Under the pieces are notes generated by a model, which saw nothing but the letters and a program-made list of their open reading frames with translations, was not told where the DNA came from and did no database searches. A program made the translations under genes and the position numbers. 64,000 nt of DNA, from contig CAYWTS010000006.1 of assembly GCA_964461265.1 (NCBI GenBank), positions 1-64,000 of the forward strand. Direction: 5' to 3'. This DNA is from CAYWTS01 sp964461265 (GTDB lineage Bacteria; Bacteroidota; Ignavibacteria; Tepidaquicellales; OLB5). The first letter of the stretch is position 1; each line of letters starts with the position of its first letter. Positions 36,278 to 45,540 of the stretch are shown here, piece after piece.

Positions 36278-36406
36278 AATTTTAACCTTTGCGGAAACCT
36301 TACCGCCAACCTTAACATAGTTAACAAACCCAATATCAGTTTTGAAAAGGTTTGCTTTTTCACTACAAAGTTTATGTTTATTAACGAATTTACATCTATT
36401 AATCTT

Positions 36407-36414
36407 TATATTTG
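36407..36414 (+). promoter_or_regulatory. promoter -7 element of hutI
   Basis: TATATTTG fits TAnnTTTG and ends 5 bases before the hutI ATG at 36420, so transcription would begin at or just around the start codon. This would make the mRNA leaderless. The -33 element is weak. Confidence 0.45.
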
Positions 36415-36419
36415 TAATC

Positions 36420-37655
36420 ATGGACCTGGTAATTGAAAATGCCTCCCAAGTTGTAACCTGTAATTCTCCGGTCAAACTTTTTAAATCGGGGAAAAAACAA
36501 TCAGATATCGGTTTATTAACTAATTCATCTATTTATTGCGAAAATGGCAGGATAAAATGGATCGGTAAAAAAATGCCTGATTTAATTCGAAAAAAAAATC
36601 TGAATAAAATAGATGCAAAAGGTAAAACCATATTGCCGGGATTTATAGATTGTCATACTCATACGGTGTTTGCGGGTGACCGTGCGGAGGAATTTTCAAT
36701 GAGAATCAGAGGGAAAACCTATGAAGAGATTGCTTCAGCTGGTGGAGGTATACTCAAAACCGTAAATGCAGTAAGAAAAGCTACTGAAATCAAGCTAAAA
36801 CAACTTGCACTGGAAAGATTAAAACGTTCTATAGAATTTGGTGTTACATCGATCGAAATTAAATCGGGTTACGGACTTGATACGAAAAACGAGATAAAAA
36901 TGCTTGAGGTAATAAATGAACTAAAGAAAGATATACAAATAGATATTTACCCCTCTTTTCTCGGAGCACACGCTGTTCCTAAAGGTAAATCCAAAACAGA
37001 ATATATAGATGAAATTATATACGAAATGATACCCTTTATTGCTAAGAAAAAACTTGCCATGTTTATAGATGTATTTTGCGAAAAGAATTATTTTTCACCA
37101 AAGGAAACGGATGCTATACTTAAACAGGGCATAAAATTTGGTTTAATACCGAAACTGCATACAAACCAGTTTTATTCAATTGGCGGAATAAAGACCGCAA
37201 TAAAAAATAAAGCTGTTTCGGTTGAACATTTGGAAGTAATGAAAGATTCGGACATCAAATTGCTGGCAGATAAAAAAATAATTGCAGTTCTGCTTCCGGC
37301 TGTTTCATATTTTCTTGATATTCCTTACGCACCGGCAAGAAAGCTGATAAAAAATAACGTCCCCGTTGCACTGGCTACCGATTTCAATCCCGGCAGCTCA
37401 ATGACACAAAATATACAGCTTGTAATGAGCTTTGCAGTGCATAAGCTGAAAATGAACATAGAGGAAACCATAAATGCGGTTACGATAAATGCTGCTGCAG
37501 CTTTGGGCATTTCAGATACGGTGGGAAGTATTGAAAATGGTAAATGGGCTGATTTGTTGATATTTGATGTGCCTGATTACAAGCAAATATTGTATAATTT
37601 CGGGATGAACTTTGTTGAGAGTGTGATAAAGAAAGGAGAGGTGATAAAAAAGTGA
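36420..37655 (+). CDS. hutI: imidazolonepropionase
   Basis: HutI hydrolyses imidazolone-5-propionate to N-formimino-glutamate in histidine breakdown. An amidohydrolase with zinc ligands visible in PGFIDCHTHTVFAGDRAEEF, IKSGYGLD, FLGAHAVP, PKLHTNQF, VEHLE and ATDFNPGS. The frame is open from 36342 but the first 26 codons there encode an unrelated hydrophobic stretch; ATG 36420 gives the normal N terminus and 411 aa, the usual size. The next pathway enzyme, FtcD, is about 9 kb away; hutU and hutH are not in the window. Confidence 0.95.
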   Translation: MDLVIENASQVVTCNSPVKLFKSGKKQSDIGLLTNSSIYCENGRIKWIGKKMPDLIRKKNLNKIDAKGKTILPGFIDCHTHTVFAGDRAEEFSMRIRGKTYEEIASAGGGILKTVNAVRKATEIKLKQLALERLKRSIEFGVTSIEIKSGYGLDTKNEIKMLEVINELKKDIQIDIYPSFLGAHAVPKGKSKTEYIDEIIYEMIPFIAKKKLAMFIDVFCEKNYFSPKETDAILKQGIKFGLIPKLHTNQFYSIGGIKTAIKNKAVSVEHLEVMKDSDIKLLADKKIIAVLLPAVSYFLDIPYAPARKLIKNNVPVALATDFNPGSSMTQNIQLVMSFAVHKLKMNIEETINAVTINAAAALGISDTVGSIENGKWADLLIFDVPDYKQILYNFGMNFVESVIKKGEVIKK

Positions 37656-37761
37656 GAAATCAAAAATCAGAAATTATACTCACTAAGAAAATCAGCTTTG
37701 GAGAAACTCTTTTAAAAAACGCAAAATACAAACGTTGAGGTAAAAAGTATTTATCATTGAA

Positions 37762-37944
37762 ATGGAATTCATCATAGCTTTAATAATTAGCGTTATCTTA
37801 TTTTATACAGCTTATCGATTTTGTAAGAAATATTTGCGTTACCAGGGTCCATCACATCTTGATAGTGTTCGCCTTTCGCAAAGATTTATGCCAAATATTA
37901 AAACTTATCATCTCATAATAAAAATAAAAATTAATATCTCCTGA
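37762..37944 (+). CDS. possible small membrane protein (60 aa)
   Basis: A hydrophobic helix at residues 3-20 is followed by a basic tail. There is no match I know, no good ribosome-binding site, and it lies in a 290-base gap between hutI and a convergent gene, so it may be chance. Listed for completeness. Confidence 0.25.
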   Translation: MEFIIALIISVILFYTAYRFCKKYLRYQGPSHLDSVRLSQRFMPNIKTYHLIIKIKINIS

Positions 37945-37946
37945 AA

Positions 37947-38321
37947 TTAAAATTTTGCATATTCCATATAAACCTCATGCCTAAGCTGTGCTTTTGCTTT
38001 TCTATCGAATATGCTCTCCATAAATTCATCTATAATTTCATCTATATTTTTTTTGCTTTCCTCAAGTTCAGGTATGATTTGTTTTAAGAAGTTTATATCT
38101 TTAGGTATTTTGATTTCAGTTAAGCCAACGTCAAGAAAAATTTTCAAATACCTTGCTTCTTCCTCACTTGCACACTCAACCTGATGCTTACCGCAAACGA
38201 GCTTATAACCGAATAAATCTTTTACAATTTGTGACTCATGGTCATTATATGGCAATTCCCTTTCGACAAGGTCTTTTCTTGGTAAAATTTTTTCTTTATA
38301 TATTTCACCTAGAAATTTCAT
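37947..38321 (-). CDS. hypothetical protein (124 aa)
   Basis: No family recognised. A soluble, highly charged protein with a short basic N terminus, a middle segment with a possible strand pair (KLVCGKHQVECAS), and a helical C-terminal half rich in Glu/Lys/Ile (residues 70-124). Codon use is like the neighbours and the start ATG at 38321 is clear. It stands alone; the 165 bases before it (38322-38486) show no gene. Confidence 0.55.
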   Translation of the reverse strand: MKFLGEIYKEKILPRKDLVERELPYNDHESQIVKDLFGYKLVCGKHQVECASEEEARYLKIFLDVGLTEIKIPKDINFLKQIIPELEESKKNIDEIIDEFMESIFDRKAKAQLRHEVYMEYAKF

Positions 38322-38486
38322 TTATTCTTTGCTTTTTCTAAAATTAACCTTTTTGCAACTTTATTATCAAGACCGTTTTTTACATATCGTTCAGAAAAGT
38401 GTATAAAATAGGGTATGTAGAAAAATAGAAAAAGCCTCGCAAAATTAGATAAAATCCATTGAAAATTTAAAATTGTAGATTGTAAC

Positions 38487-38981
38487 TCACTTCTTCATTT
38501 TCTCAATCATTTTTTCAACCTGTCTGCGGTGCCTTAATATATGAACAATTGCATGCTCCAGCATTTGCTCCACGTTATACTGCCATTTCCACGGAACGGT
38601 AAAATTGGTATCCCAGTTCTTTTCAATTGTCCCGGGATTCTGCTCATAAAAAACCCGTATATTATGCTCGAGCATTTTCCTTAACTCGATACGTGCAATA
38701 ACAGCACTATCTATCTCCACAGATTCCGATTTTTCGCGCTTATCCTTTATGCCCAATGCCTCAGCAATGTATTTAATATAACCATATCCCGAATTTATCA
38801 CGTGATTCATAACAGCTTGTATAGAACGGCTGTCCGGGTCTTCTGCATCCGGATCTGCAACAGCAGTAAAATCTTCATCGCTAACGTTTTTAAGCAAAAG
38901 ATTCATTTCATCCACACTTTTTTCGTATTCATCAACCAGTGCCCCTATGGCACCCTGGCGGAAATATTTTTTGATATCCAT
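38487..38981 (-). CDS. DinB-like four-helix protein
   Basis: A 164-aa four-helix protein of the DinB/DUF664 superfamily, members of which bind a metal through three His; some act as thiol-transferases, most are uncharacterised. Candidate ligands are His in NHVINS (about residue 78) and the C-terminal cluster EHAIVHILRHRRQ (about 145-157), the standard arrangement. The family usually has an acidic loop such as the one here at about 40-50 (DPDAEDPDS). Single gene; a repeat element follows its upstream side at 39031. Confidence 0.75.
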   Translation of the reverse strand: MDIKKYFRQGAIGALVDEYEKSVDEMNLLLKNVSDEDFTAVADPDAEDPDSRSIQAVMNHVINSGYGYIKYIAEALGIKDKREKSESVEIDSAVIARIELRKMLEHNIRVFYEQNPGTIEKNWDTNFTVPWKWQYNVEQMLEHAIVHILRHRRQVEKMIEKMKK

Positions 38982-39030
38982 GGTATTAGTTATTTAACAT
39001 TTTTTATTAAATATTTCGTTAAGCAGGCAT

Positions 39031-39158
39031 GAGGCTGTCTTAAAAGTGTTTTTGTATCCGCAACCTTTATGGTTGCGTGCAATTTTCCTGCTTAATCGCA
39101 ACTATGAAAGTTGTGGTTACAGTTTTCTTGCAAGAAAATTGCCTTTTGAGACAGCCTC
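39031..39158. repeat. miniature inverted-repeat element, copy B
   Basis: Ends GAGGCTGTCTTAAAAG (39031-39046) and CTTTTGAGACAGCCTC (39143-39158) are inverted repeats with one mismatch. Inner hairpins GCAACCTTTATGGTTGC and GCAACTATGAAAGTTG match copies A and C. The element stops 1 base before the stop codon of the SDR gene. Confidence 0.85.
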
Positions 39159-39159
39159 T

Positions 39160-40110
39160 TTACAATATCTTCAATCCATCTCTGAATGAATTATATTTCA
39201 GCTCCGGCAGAAGCTCCTTTCTCATCCGTGAGGTATCTCCGTAATACGAAACCATTCCTATGCGAATAAAATCTTTTGTTAAAGGAGATACAATGCCAAA
39301 AATCTTAGATGCAATTTCAAATAGCCCTGCTGCAAACATTATCAAGCTCTCAGGCATACGCCATGGTTTACGGTAACCCCAGTAATTACATACAGTATCC
39401 GCAAATTCCTGCAATGTTTGGTAACCCTCATCACCAATATGATATATTCCTTTAATATTTTCTTTTATCACTGCGTTTTTCGTAGCCTCGAGGAAATCAT
39501 CTTTTGAAATTAGTTGAATCCATGTGGGTTTTTTCCAAATTCCGAGCAAACCTAGTTTCGCGAAACGCCTGCCTCCTTCTATCATAAGTATTCCTTTGCC
39601 ATAAACCATTCCAACGCGAAGTGAAACAGGTTCAAAATCATACTCCGGTTCCAATGAGAATAAATACTTCTCTTCTTCAAGCCGTGTTTTTGCGTGGACT
39701 GAAATTGGTGAACTATTGAGCCTGCCTGTTGCCGGATAATCTTTAGTTGTCTCACCTTCAACATGCGGAAAACTTATAAGTATTATTCGCTTAACCATAT
39801 TTTCTATCGCTGCATCTGCAAGGTTACGGAAATAAACAGTATTGGTTACAGGCAAGAAATTTTCGGGATTTGCCCTAAAAAGTATTCCAGCGAAATGAAC
39901 AACCACATCAACTCCCAGTAATGCCGGATATAAAGTTTCTTTTTTTGATAAATCGGCCTTAAATACTTTTACACGAGGATGCGTTCTTAGCTGTTCCGGT
40001 ACATCCTTTTTATGAATCATCAGATTCAATTCCAGGTTCTCATTATCTTTCAGGTAGTCTGAAAGTAATCCGCCAAGATTACCAGCAGCACCGGTGATTA
40101 AAACTTTCAA
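39160..40110 (-). CDS. NAD(P)-dependent epimerase/dehydratase-like SDR protein
   Basis: An extended short-chain dehydrogenase. The nucleotide motif GAAGNLGG (7-14) and VVHFAG (70-75) are intact. The catalytic YxxxK reads SVHAK (137-141): Lys141 is there but the Tyr is Ser137, so classic oxidoreductase chemistry may be lost; atypical SDRs that only bind NAD(P) exist. The C terminus (about 240-316) forms the small substrate domain. Substrate unknown. It follows the PNGase F-like gene on the same strand by 48 bases. Confidence 0.8.
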   Translation of the reverse strand: MKVLITGAAGNLGGLLSDYLKDNENLELNLMIHKKDVPEQLRTHPRVKVFKADLSKKETLYPALLGVDVVVHFAGILFRANPENFLPVTNTVYFRNLADAAIENMVKRIILISFPHVEGETTKDYPATGRLNSSPISVHAKTRLEEEKYLFSLEPEYDFEPVSLRVGMVYGKGILMIEGGRRFAKLGLLGIWKKPTWIQLISKDDFLEATKNAVIKENIKGIYHIGDEGYQTLQEFADTVCNYWGYRKPWRMPESLIMFAAGLFEIASKIFGIVSPLTKDFIRIGMVSYYGDTSRMRKELLPELKYNSFRDGLKIL

Positions 40111-40158
40111 TCAGCCCCCCTCAAACCCCCCGAAGGGAGGAAGTATATATTAATCATT

Positions 40159-42084
40159 TCACTTTGCAATCTTTACCCTCCTGTATATCGTATAATCTCC
40201 GGTTGTTATCTTGATACCGTAAATTGCATCAGGCTTATCGGAAAAATCAAAATTAATAATTTCTTCCTTAACATTATAATACATTTTATCTTCAACAAGC
40301 TGGCTATCGGGAGCGAAGAACTGAACCTTAAGTTCATTCTGCACTTCATTGAAAAAAACGTCAAGGAAAAATTTCCCCTGATTACGAATAGGGTAAACAT
40401 CAACAATTGGATTATTATCTATTATTGGTGTGCCTTCTCCTACTTTAAAACAAAACCTCGCAAAATTACCAAAATCAGGATTAATATTCTTTAATAGATA
40501 ACCATTCATATCAAGAAATCTTGCATTTCCCTTACCGCCTTCGGTGTTATACCAGAATTCCATCCCGTCACCTGCTGTATCGGTTAATACAAACTCAAAA
40601 TAGCCGGGTCTTAATGAAAACGTATCACGGTAAATTGTATTTGAATCAAGCATCTCTGACTTTCGTTCATATATTATTTTTCCTTCAGAATCCTTAAGTA
40701 TGTACGAATTGTGGAATGGTTCATTGTTTGTTTTTATAAAAATTTCAAAATCCTGGGGCATAATTGGAATTGGCAAAGTTTTTGATACTTTAAAATTATC
40801 ATATTCATATTCATCTTTTACACCGTTGGGCAAAGAAAGAGTAATTTTAAATTCTTGTCTGTTCGTGTAATAAAAATATCCCGGGAGATTTATAGTATCC
40901 GAAGATAATGGACGTAACAAACCATACCAATTGTAGACATGTAGAGGACTTACAGAATACCCATCATCTTGTGAATACCTAATCCTCATATTTTTAAGAA
41001 TTTCATTCCCATTATTTCTTATTATAACTAAAGGGTTGTTATAAATAGGATTCATTCTTGAATATATATCCACCTCACTTGGTGTAATAATATCCACAAT
41101 CTCAACATCGTTTTTGAATTTTGGTTCGCGGTACTCTATAAGATAAGCGTTGATACTCCAAATTGCGGATGGATTTTGTGTTACATACGGTTCCATATTA
41201 ATATCTATTGAATGCTGAGTTCCGCCTGAAACATAAAAATTATAAATATCAGGAGGCACAACATCACCCGGACACCAGTTGCTTCTGTCGAATATCCACG
41301 TCCCCGCCTGCGGATACAAAGGATTTGATGCACATTCCTTCCATAAATATTTTTTATCGGTCATTTTACCATCAAACCAAATTTCCCTGTATTTTGGACA
41401 AAACTCGGCACATCCGTTCGTATCCATTCCGTGACCGGTTTGTGAAATCCTGAACCTAACAATTTTTACTTCGTTCTCTGTTATAAAAGTAAACGGCTTA
41501 AAATGATTTTCTATATTATCAGACTTATCACCATAGCGGAAATTTCCGTTATACACCGGTTTAATTGAAATTGGTTCCATCGGCGGTGTGCCTTCTATAA
41601 TTAAGAAATTGAGTGTGATAACCCAGCCGCGGTCGTTTGCAGGTTCATACCCCGTGTGTACGTATTCAATCTCAACCGAGTCATGGAGAAGCATCGAAAA
41701 ATCGGTAACATCAGTCCACCAGGTGAATTTCCAGTCTGATGTGAAGCGTCTTCCGTAAGCGGTTATCACCCTCGCAAGCTCATAGTTTAATAGTGCTGCG
41801 TTAATGCTTCCTGCTCTTTTCAGATTAACATGGTCAAGGTAATCCCATTCAGCACACATAAGATTTTCCGGACATTGAAACGTTATGAATAAAACAACTT
41901 TTCTGTAGCTTGTTTCCTTGCCTGGAAACAATGTCCATGCCGGATAGAAATTACTTCCTTTTGACGGGTCAGTTGTTATGTAAATTTTATTATGTGATAC
42001 AACATGAATTGAATCACCTGATTTAGAGAATACACCAGTTAAGGTGGAGATTAAAAATATTGAAATAAGTATCAAACTTTTCAT
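40159..42084 (-). CDS. secreted PNGase F-domain-like protein
   Basis: Signal peptide at residues 1-20. The region from about residue 75 to 330 resembles peptide-N-glycosidase F: CPENLMCAEWDYLDHV, then TGHGMDTNGCAEFCP, a WKECASNPLYPQAGTW block and NWCPGD. PNGase F removes N-glycans from glycoproteins; whether this homologue keeps catalysis I cannot tell. Later segments are beta-sandwich-like, and the C terminus (last 80 residues, ending YGIKIT...YRRVKIAK) looks like a divergent T9SS sorting domain without the NPNPFN motif. It would be a surface or secreted protein acting on glycans or glycoproteins. Confidence 0.7.
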   Translation of the reverse strand: MKSLILISIFLISTLTGVFSKSGDSIHVVSHNKIYITTDPSKGSNFYPAWTLFPGKETSYRKVVLFITFQCPENLMCAEWDYLDHVNLKRAGSINAALLNYELARVITAYGRRFTSDWKFTWWTDVTDFSMLLHDSVEIEYVHTGYEPANDRGWVITLNFLIIEGTPPMEPISIKPVYNGNFRYGDKSDNIENHFKPFTFITENEVKIVRFRISQTGHGMDTNGCAEFCPKYREIWFDGKMTDKKYLWKECASNPLYPQAGTWIFDRSNWCPGDVVPPDIYNFYVSGGTQHSIDINMEPYVTQNPSAIWSINAYLIEYREPKFKNDVEIVDIITPSEVDIYSRMNPIYNNPLVIIRNNGNEILKNMRIRYSQDDGYSVSPLHVYNWYGLLRPLSSDTINLPGYFYYTNRQEFKITLSLPNGVKDEYEYDNFKVSKTLPIPIMPQDFEIFIKTNNEPFHNSYILKDSEGKIIYERKSEMLDSNTIYRDTFSLRPGYFEFVLTDTAGDGMEFWYNTEGGKGNARFLDMNGYLLKNINPDFGNFARFCFKVGEGTPIIDNNPIVDVYPIRNQGKFFLDVFFNEVQNELKVQFFAPDSQLVEDKMYYNVKEEIINFDFSDKPDAIYGIKITTGDYTIYRRVKIAK

Positions 42085-42269
42085 AATCAGTGCAGTTTAA
42101 CTGCAACAATAAGAAAATATCAATGCATAGAAAACACTGAAAGAAGTAAATACATCCTTTCTTAGAAACGAAAAATAATAAATTAATCACCTGCATTTGC
42201 AAACATTTAATACTAATATTGTATATAAATTAACCACATCTCAAAAAATCACCTTCATTGGAGGAAAAA

Positions 42270-42869
42270 ATGAAGTACTTTATTTTCCCTCTTTTATTAT
42301 CTATTTCTATTCTCTTCTCATGCGGTAAGAAAACAGATGAGACCGGCAAGACCAAGGATGAAAAACCTACGGAGAAAAAAGTTACCGAAAAAATTGATGT
42401 CGAAGTATTTTTCAAAGCTGTAAAAGATAACGATGCAGCTAAAGTAAAGGAATATATTTCCAAAGACCCAACATTAGTTGATGCAAAGACAACGGATTTC
42501 TTAAAAGAAACAGCCTTGGGAATATCAACATTTAACGGTTACAAAGAAATAACCGAATTACTAATTAAAAACGGTGCAAATCCGAACGTATGGGATGATA
42601 TGGGCACAGCCCCATTGCATGGTGCCGCAAGGCAAAACAGGTCTGAAATTATTCAAATGCTTATCGACGCAAAAGCTGATGTCAACATAAAGCATAAATC
42701 GAATGATGAAACTCCGCTACACTACGCAGCTGAATATAACAGTCTTGAGGCAGCACAGGTTTTATTGAAAAACGGAGCAGATAAAGCTGCTGTAACTCAA
42801 TCGGGCAAAACAGCGTATGATATAGCAAAAGATAAAAAAAGTGATAAGGTAATAGATTTACTGAAGTAG
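42270..42869 (+). CDS. ankyrin-repeat lipoprotein
   Basis: A lipoprotein signal (ILFSCGKK, lipobox Cys) and a Thr/Lys/Glu-rich linker precede about four ankyrin repeats (residues 50-199), with the typical GTAPLHGAARQNRSEIIQML and ETPLHYAAEYNSLEAAQVLL units. Ankyrin repeats bind other proteins; partner unknown. The frame is open from 42258, but ATG 42270 has a strong GGAGG site 8 bases upstream (42260-42264), one of the few in this window, so I start there. Divergent from the PNGase F-like gene; copy C of the inverted-repeat element follows 22 bases after the stop. Confidence 0.85.
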   Translation: MKYFIFPLLLSISILFSCGKKTDETGKTKDEKPTEKKVTEKIDVEVFFKAVKDNDAAKVKEYISKDPTLVDAKTTDFLKETALGISTFNGYKEITELLIKNGANPNVWDDMGTAPLHGAARQNRSEIIQMLIDAKADVNIKHKSNDETPLHYAAEYNSLEAAQVLLKNGADKAAVTQSGKTAYDIAKDKKSDKVIDLLK

Positions 42870-42890
42870 TTAATATTTAACTACGAATAT

Positions 42891-43042
42891 AAAGGGCTGT
42901 CTCAAAAGGCAATTTTCTTACTGAAAACTGTAACCGCCTGACTGCTGCAGGCAGGCAACTTTGATAGTTGCGATTAAGCAAGAAAATTGCAACGCAACCA
43001 TAAAGGTTGCGGATACAAAAACACTTTTTAGACAGCCCCTTT
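42891..43042. repeat. miniature inverted-repeat element, copy C
   Basis: Inverted relative to copies A and B, with ends AAAGGGCTGTCTCAAAAG (42891-42908) and its near-complement (43024-43042). It contains an extra palindromic stretch, CCTGACTGCTGCAGGCAGG, about 42937-42955, missing from copies A and B, which looks like a second, nested insertion. Confidence 0.85.
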
Positions 43043-43064
43043 AAAAATTTAATATAAATAAACC

Positions 43065-43703
43065 TTACATCTTTAAAAGCTTAAATGCGTGTGTCCATTG
43101 GTTTCTTAAGAATCCGGGGATGCACCATAGAATACACAGCGGTTCAATTGCACGTGCAGCTTCCATAGAACCCATATCCTCAACTTCCCATCCGAACTCG
43201 ATAAGTATATCGTTTACCTGCTTCTTTGAATCAGCGTTGTTGCCGCATATAAACATAGTTGGCTTGCCGTCTTGGAACGAGGGGTCAACCATAAAAGCAT
43301 TTCCGACGCAACTAAACGCTTTAACAAAATCCGATTCAGGACTTAACTTTTGCAAACGCTCCATAAGCGAGTCTTCGAGTGTTGTAAAGAATTTTAATAC
43401 TCCGCTTTGAGGAGGAGAGTCTGATATAGGATTAGTAGTATCGATAATTGTTTTACCCTTTAAATTATCTAAACCTGCAAGCTTTAAAACATCCTCTGCT
43501 GCCGTACCTTTAATCGCTAAAACTATAATTTCACCCCATGCAGCAGTGTCACGGAATGAACCGGTTTTTACTATACTTTTCAGTTCATCAAGTTTACTTG
43601 TATCACGCGTGCCCATCATAACTTCATAACCATGTTTGTTGAAGCCATTTGCAAGTGCCTTTGCAACGACACCGGAGCCAAGAATACCGATTTTAGGTTT
43701 CAT
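43065..43703 (-). CDS. NADPH-dependent F420 reductase-like protein
   Basis: A Rossmann-fold protein of the F420-dependent NADP reductase family (NAD_binding_2/F420_oxidored). The N terminus KIGILGSGVVAKALANGF carries GxGxxA, and TTNPISD near residue 93 and a hydrophobic C-terminal helix region are typical. Many bacterial members do not use F420, so cofactor and substrate are open. The frame is open from 43787, but ATG 43703, with AAGGAA upstream, gives the normal start of the fold; the extra 28 codons are not conserved-looking. Confidence 0.8.
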   Translation of the reverse strand: MKPKIGILGSGVVAKALANGFNKHGYEVMMGTRDTSKLDELKSIVKTGSFRDTAAWGEIIVLAIKGTAAEDVLKLAGLDNLKGKTIIDTTNPISDSPPQSGVLKFFTTLEDSLMERLQKLSPESDFVKAFSCVGNAFMVDPSFQDGKPTMFICGNNADSKKQVNDILIEFGWEVEDMGSMEAARAIEPLCILWCIPGFLRNQWTHAFKLLKM

Positions 43704-43953
43704 AATAATTCCTTTCTTTAGTTTATTTTTTAATAGTTTTATGAAAAACTCTCGGACAAGGGGTTGTTCCGTAAGGGCTCCTTTCAAAGCAAACCCTTGT
43801 TAAGGACGATATGAATTAAAAAATGATGTTCATAAATCGTTTTTCAGAAGTTTCTTTTTAGCTTAAACAAATGAAATGTCTCTCCAGGATGTTTGATTTA
43901 TCTCAGAAAACCACTAAAAATGTCAAGAAGTTTCAATAATGGCTTCTGAATAT

Positions 43954-45540
43954 TCATAGAGGAATATTTCCATGTTTCCTTTTAGGATTGGAATCTTCCT
44001 TTGATTCCAGGATTTTAAGCGAATTAATTAATTTTATACGTGTTTCAGCCGGTTCTATTACATCATCTATATATCCCCTTGCAGCAGCTATGTAGGGATT
44101 GGCAAATTTTTCTGTATATTCTTTAACCTTATCCTCAAGTGCTTTAGCAGGGTCAGGTGATTTTTCTATCTCTTTCTTGAATATTATTTCGGCTGCACCC
44201 CTGGGACCCATTACAGCAATTTCAGCTCCTGGCCAAGCAAAGTTAAAATCACCTCGTATATGCTTTGAGTTCATAACATCATACGCTCCACCATATGCCT
44301 TACGCACAATCACAGTAATTTTGGGTACTGTTGCCTCAGCAAAAGCATAAAGAAGTTTTGCACCGTGTTTAATAATTCCCCGCCACTCCTGATAAGTTCC
44401 GGGCATAAATCCCGGTACATCTTCAAATACTATCAATGGAATATTAAATGCATCACAAAAGCGGACAAACCTTGCTCCTTTAACCGAAGAATCTATATCA
44501 AGCACTCCTGCCATTTTGGAGGGCTGGTTGGCAATTATGCCCACTGGCTGCCCGTTAAGCCTTGCAAAGCCCACGATAATACTCTGAGCAAATAATTCAT
44601 GTATTTCGAAAAAGCTTGAATCATCTTTTTCTTTATCAACAACTAGCTCAATTATCTTTTTCATGTTGTACGGTCTTGTAGTATCTTCCGGAACAATCGT
44701 ATTTAGAGTTTCTTCCTTTCTATAAGGTTCATCGGTACTTTTAATAACCGGTGGTTTTTCTTTCCAGCTTGAAGGTATATATGAAATTAGTTTCCTAATA
44801 TACCGAAGACACTGCTCTTCACTATCACAGGCAAAGTGTGCAACACCAGATTTTGTTGCATGTGTTACTGCACCACCAAGTGACTCAAAGGAAACCTCTT
44901 CGTGGGTGACTGTTTTAACTACATTAGGACCTGTCACAAACATATAGCTCGTGTTCTTGACCATTAAAGTAAAATCGGTTATAGCGGGTGAATAAACCGC
45001 TCCGCCCGCACACGGACCCATTATAGCAGAGATTTGCGGTATCACTCCCGAAACAAGCGTGTTACGAAGAAATATATAGGCATAACCGGCAAGGCTCACA
45101 ACGCCTTCCTGTATCCTCGCACCTCCTGAATCGTTAAGTCCTATAACCGGAGCACCTACTCTCAAAGCAATATCCATAATTTTACAAATTTTTTCTGCGT
45201 GAGCTTCCGAAAGCGAGCCTCCGAAAACTGTAAAGTCCTGGCTGAACACAAACACAAGGCGTCCGTCTATTTTACCGCTTCCTGTTACAACCCCGTCACC
45301 GGGAAATTTTTGTTTATCCAGTCCGAAATCGCTTGAGCGGTGCTCAACAAACGCATCAATTTCTTCGAAGCTGCCGGGGTCAAGCAGTAAATCAATTCTC
45401 TCGCGTGCTGTGAGCTTACCCTTTTTGTGCTGGTCTTCGATACGTTTTACACCGCCTCCAAGCTTTGCTTTTTCCTTCATTTCACTGAGAGTTATTATTT
45501 CCTTCCTTTGTGGATTTGTGGTTTTTTTTTCTTTTTCCAT
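43954..45540 (-). CDS. acyl-CoA carboxylase beta subunit (propionyl-CoA/methylmalonyl-CoA type)
   Basis: The carboxyltransferase subunit of biotin-dependent propionyl-CoA carboxylase, or of methylmalonyl-CoA decarboxylase. Length 528 aa. Landmarks: GKLTARERIDLLLDPGSFEE, FSQDFTVFGGSLSEAHAEKI, LNDSGGARIQEGV and GPCAGGAVYSPA (N-terminal half), and the C-terminal GFMPGTYQEWRGIIKHGAKLL and YGGAYDVMNSKH. The two crotonase-like halves with acyl-CoA and biotin oxyanion sites are intact. No alpha or biotin-carrier subunit is nearby, so the partner and direction of reaction are unclear. Divergent from ftcD. Confidence 0.93.
   Translation of the reverse strand: MEKEKKTTNPQRKEIITLSEMKEKAKLGGGVKRIEDQHKKGKLTARERIDLLLDPGSFEEIDAFVEHRSSDFGLDKQKFPGDGVVTGSGKIDGRLVFVFSQDFTVFGGSLSEAHAEKICKIMDIALRVGAPVIGLNDSGGARIQEGVVSLAGYAYIFLRNTLVSGVIPQISAIMGPCAGGAVYSPAITDFTLMVKNTSYMFVTGPNVVKTVTHEEVSFESLGGAVTHATKSGVAHFACDSEEQCLRYIRKLISYIPSSWKEKPPVIKSTDEPYRKEETLNTIVPEDTTRPYNMKKIIELVVDKEKDDSSFFEIHELFAQSIIVGFARLNGQPVGIIANQPSKMAGVLDIDSSVKGARFVRFCDAFNIPLIVFEDVPGFMPGTYQEWRGIIKHGAKLLYAFAEATVPKITVIVRKAYGGAYDVMNSKHIRGDFNFAWPGAEIAVMGPRGAAEIIFKKEIEKSPDPAKALEDKVKEYTEKFANPYIAAARGYIDDVIEPAETRIKLINSLKILESKEDSNPKRKHGNIPL

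Noticed and set aside
36342..36419. Longer N terminus for hutI
   Set aside because: Would add 26 hydrophobic residues to a cytoplasmic enzyme and ignores the promoter element directly before ATG 36420.
43704..43787. Longer N terminus for the F420 reductase-like gene
   Set aside because: Adds residues before the beta-strand that opens the Rossmann fold and skips the AAGGAA site before ATG 43703. The ACAAGGG/CCCTTGT repeat nearby (43754-43800) may be only an intergenic hairpin.
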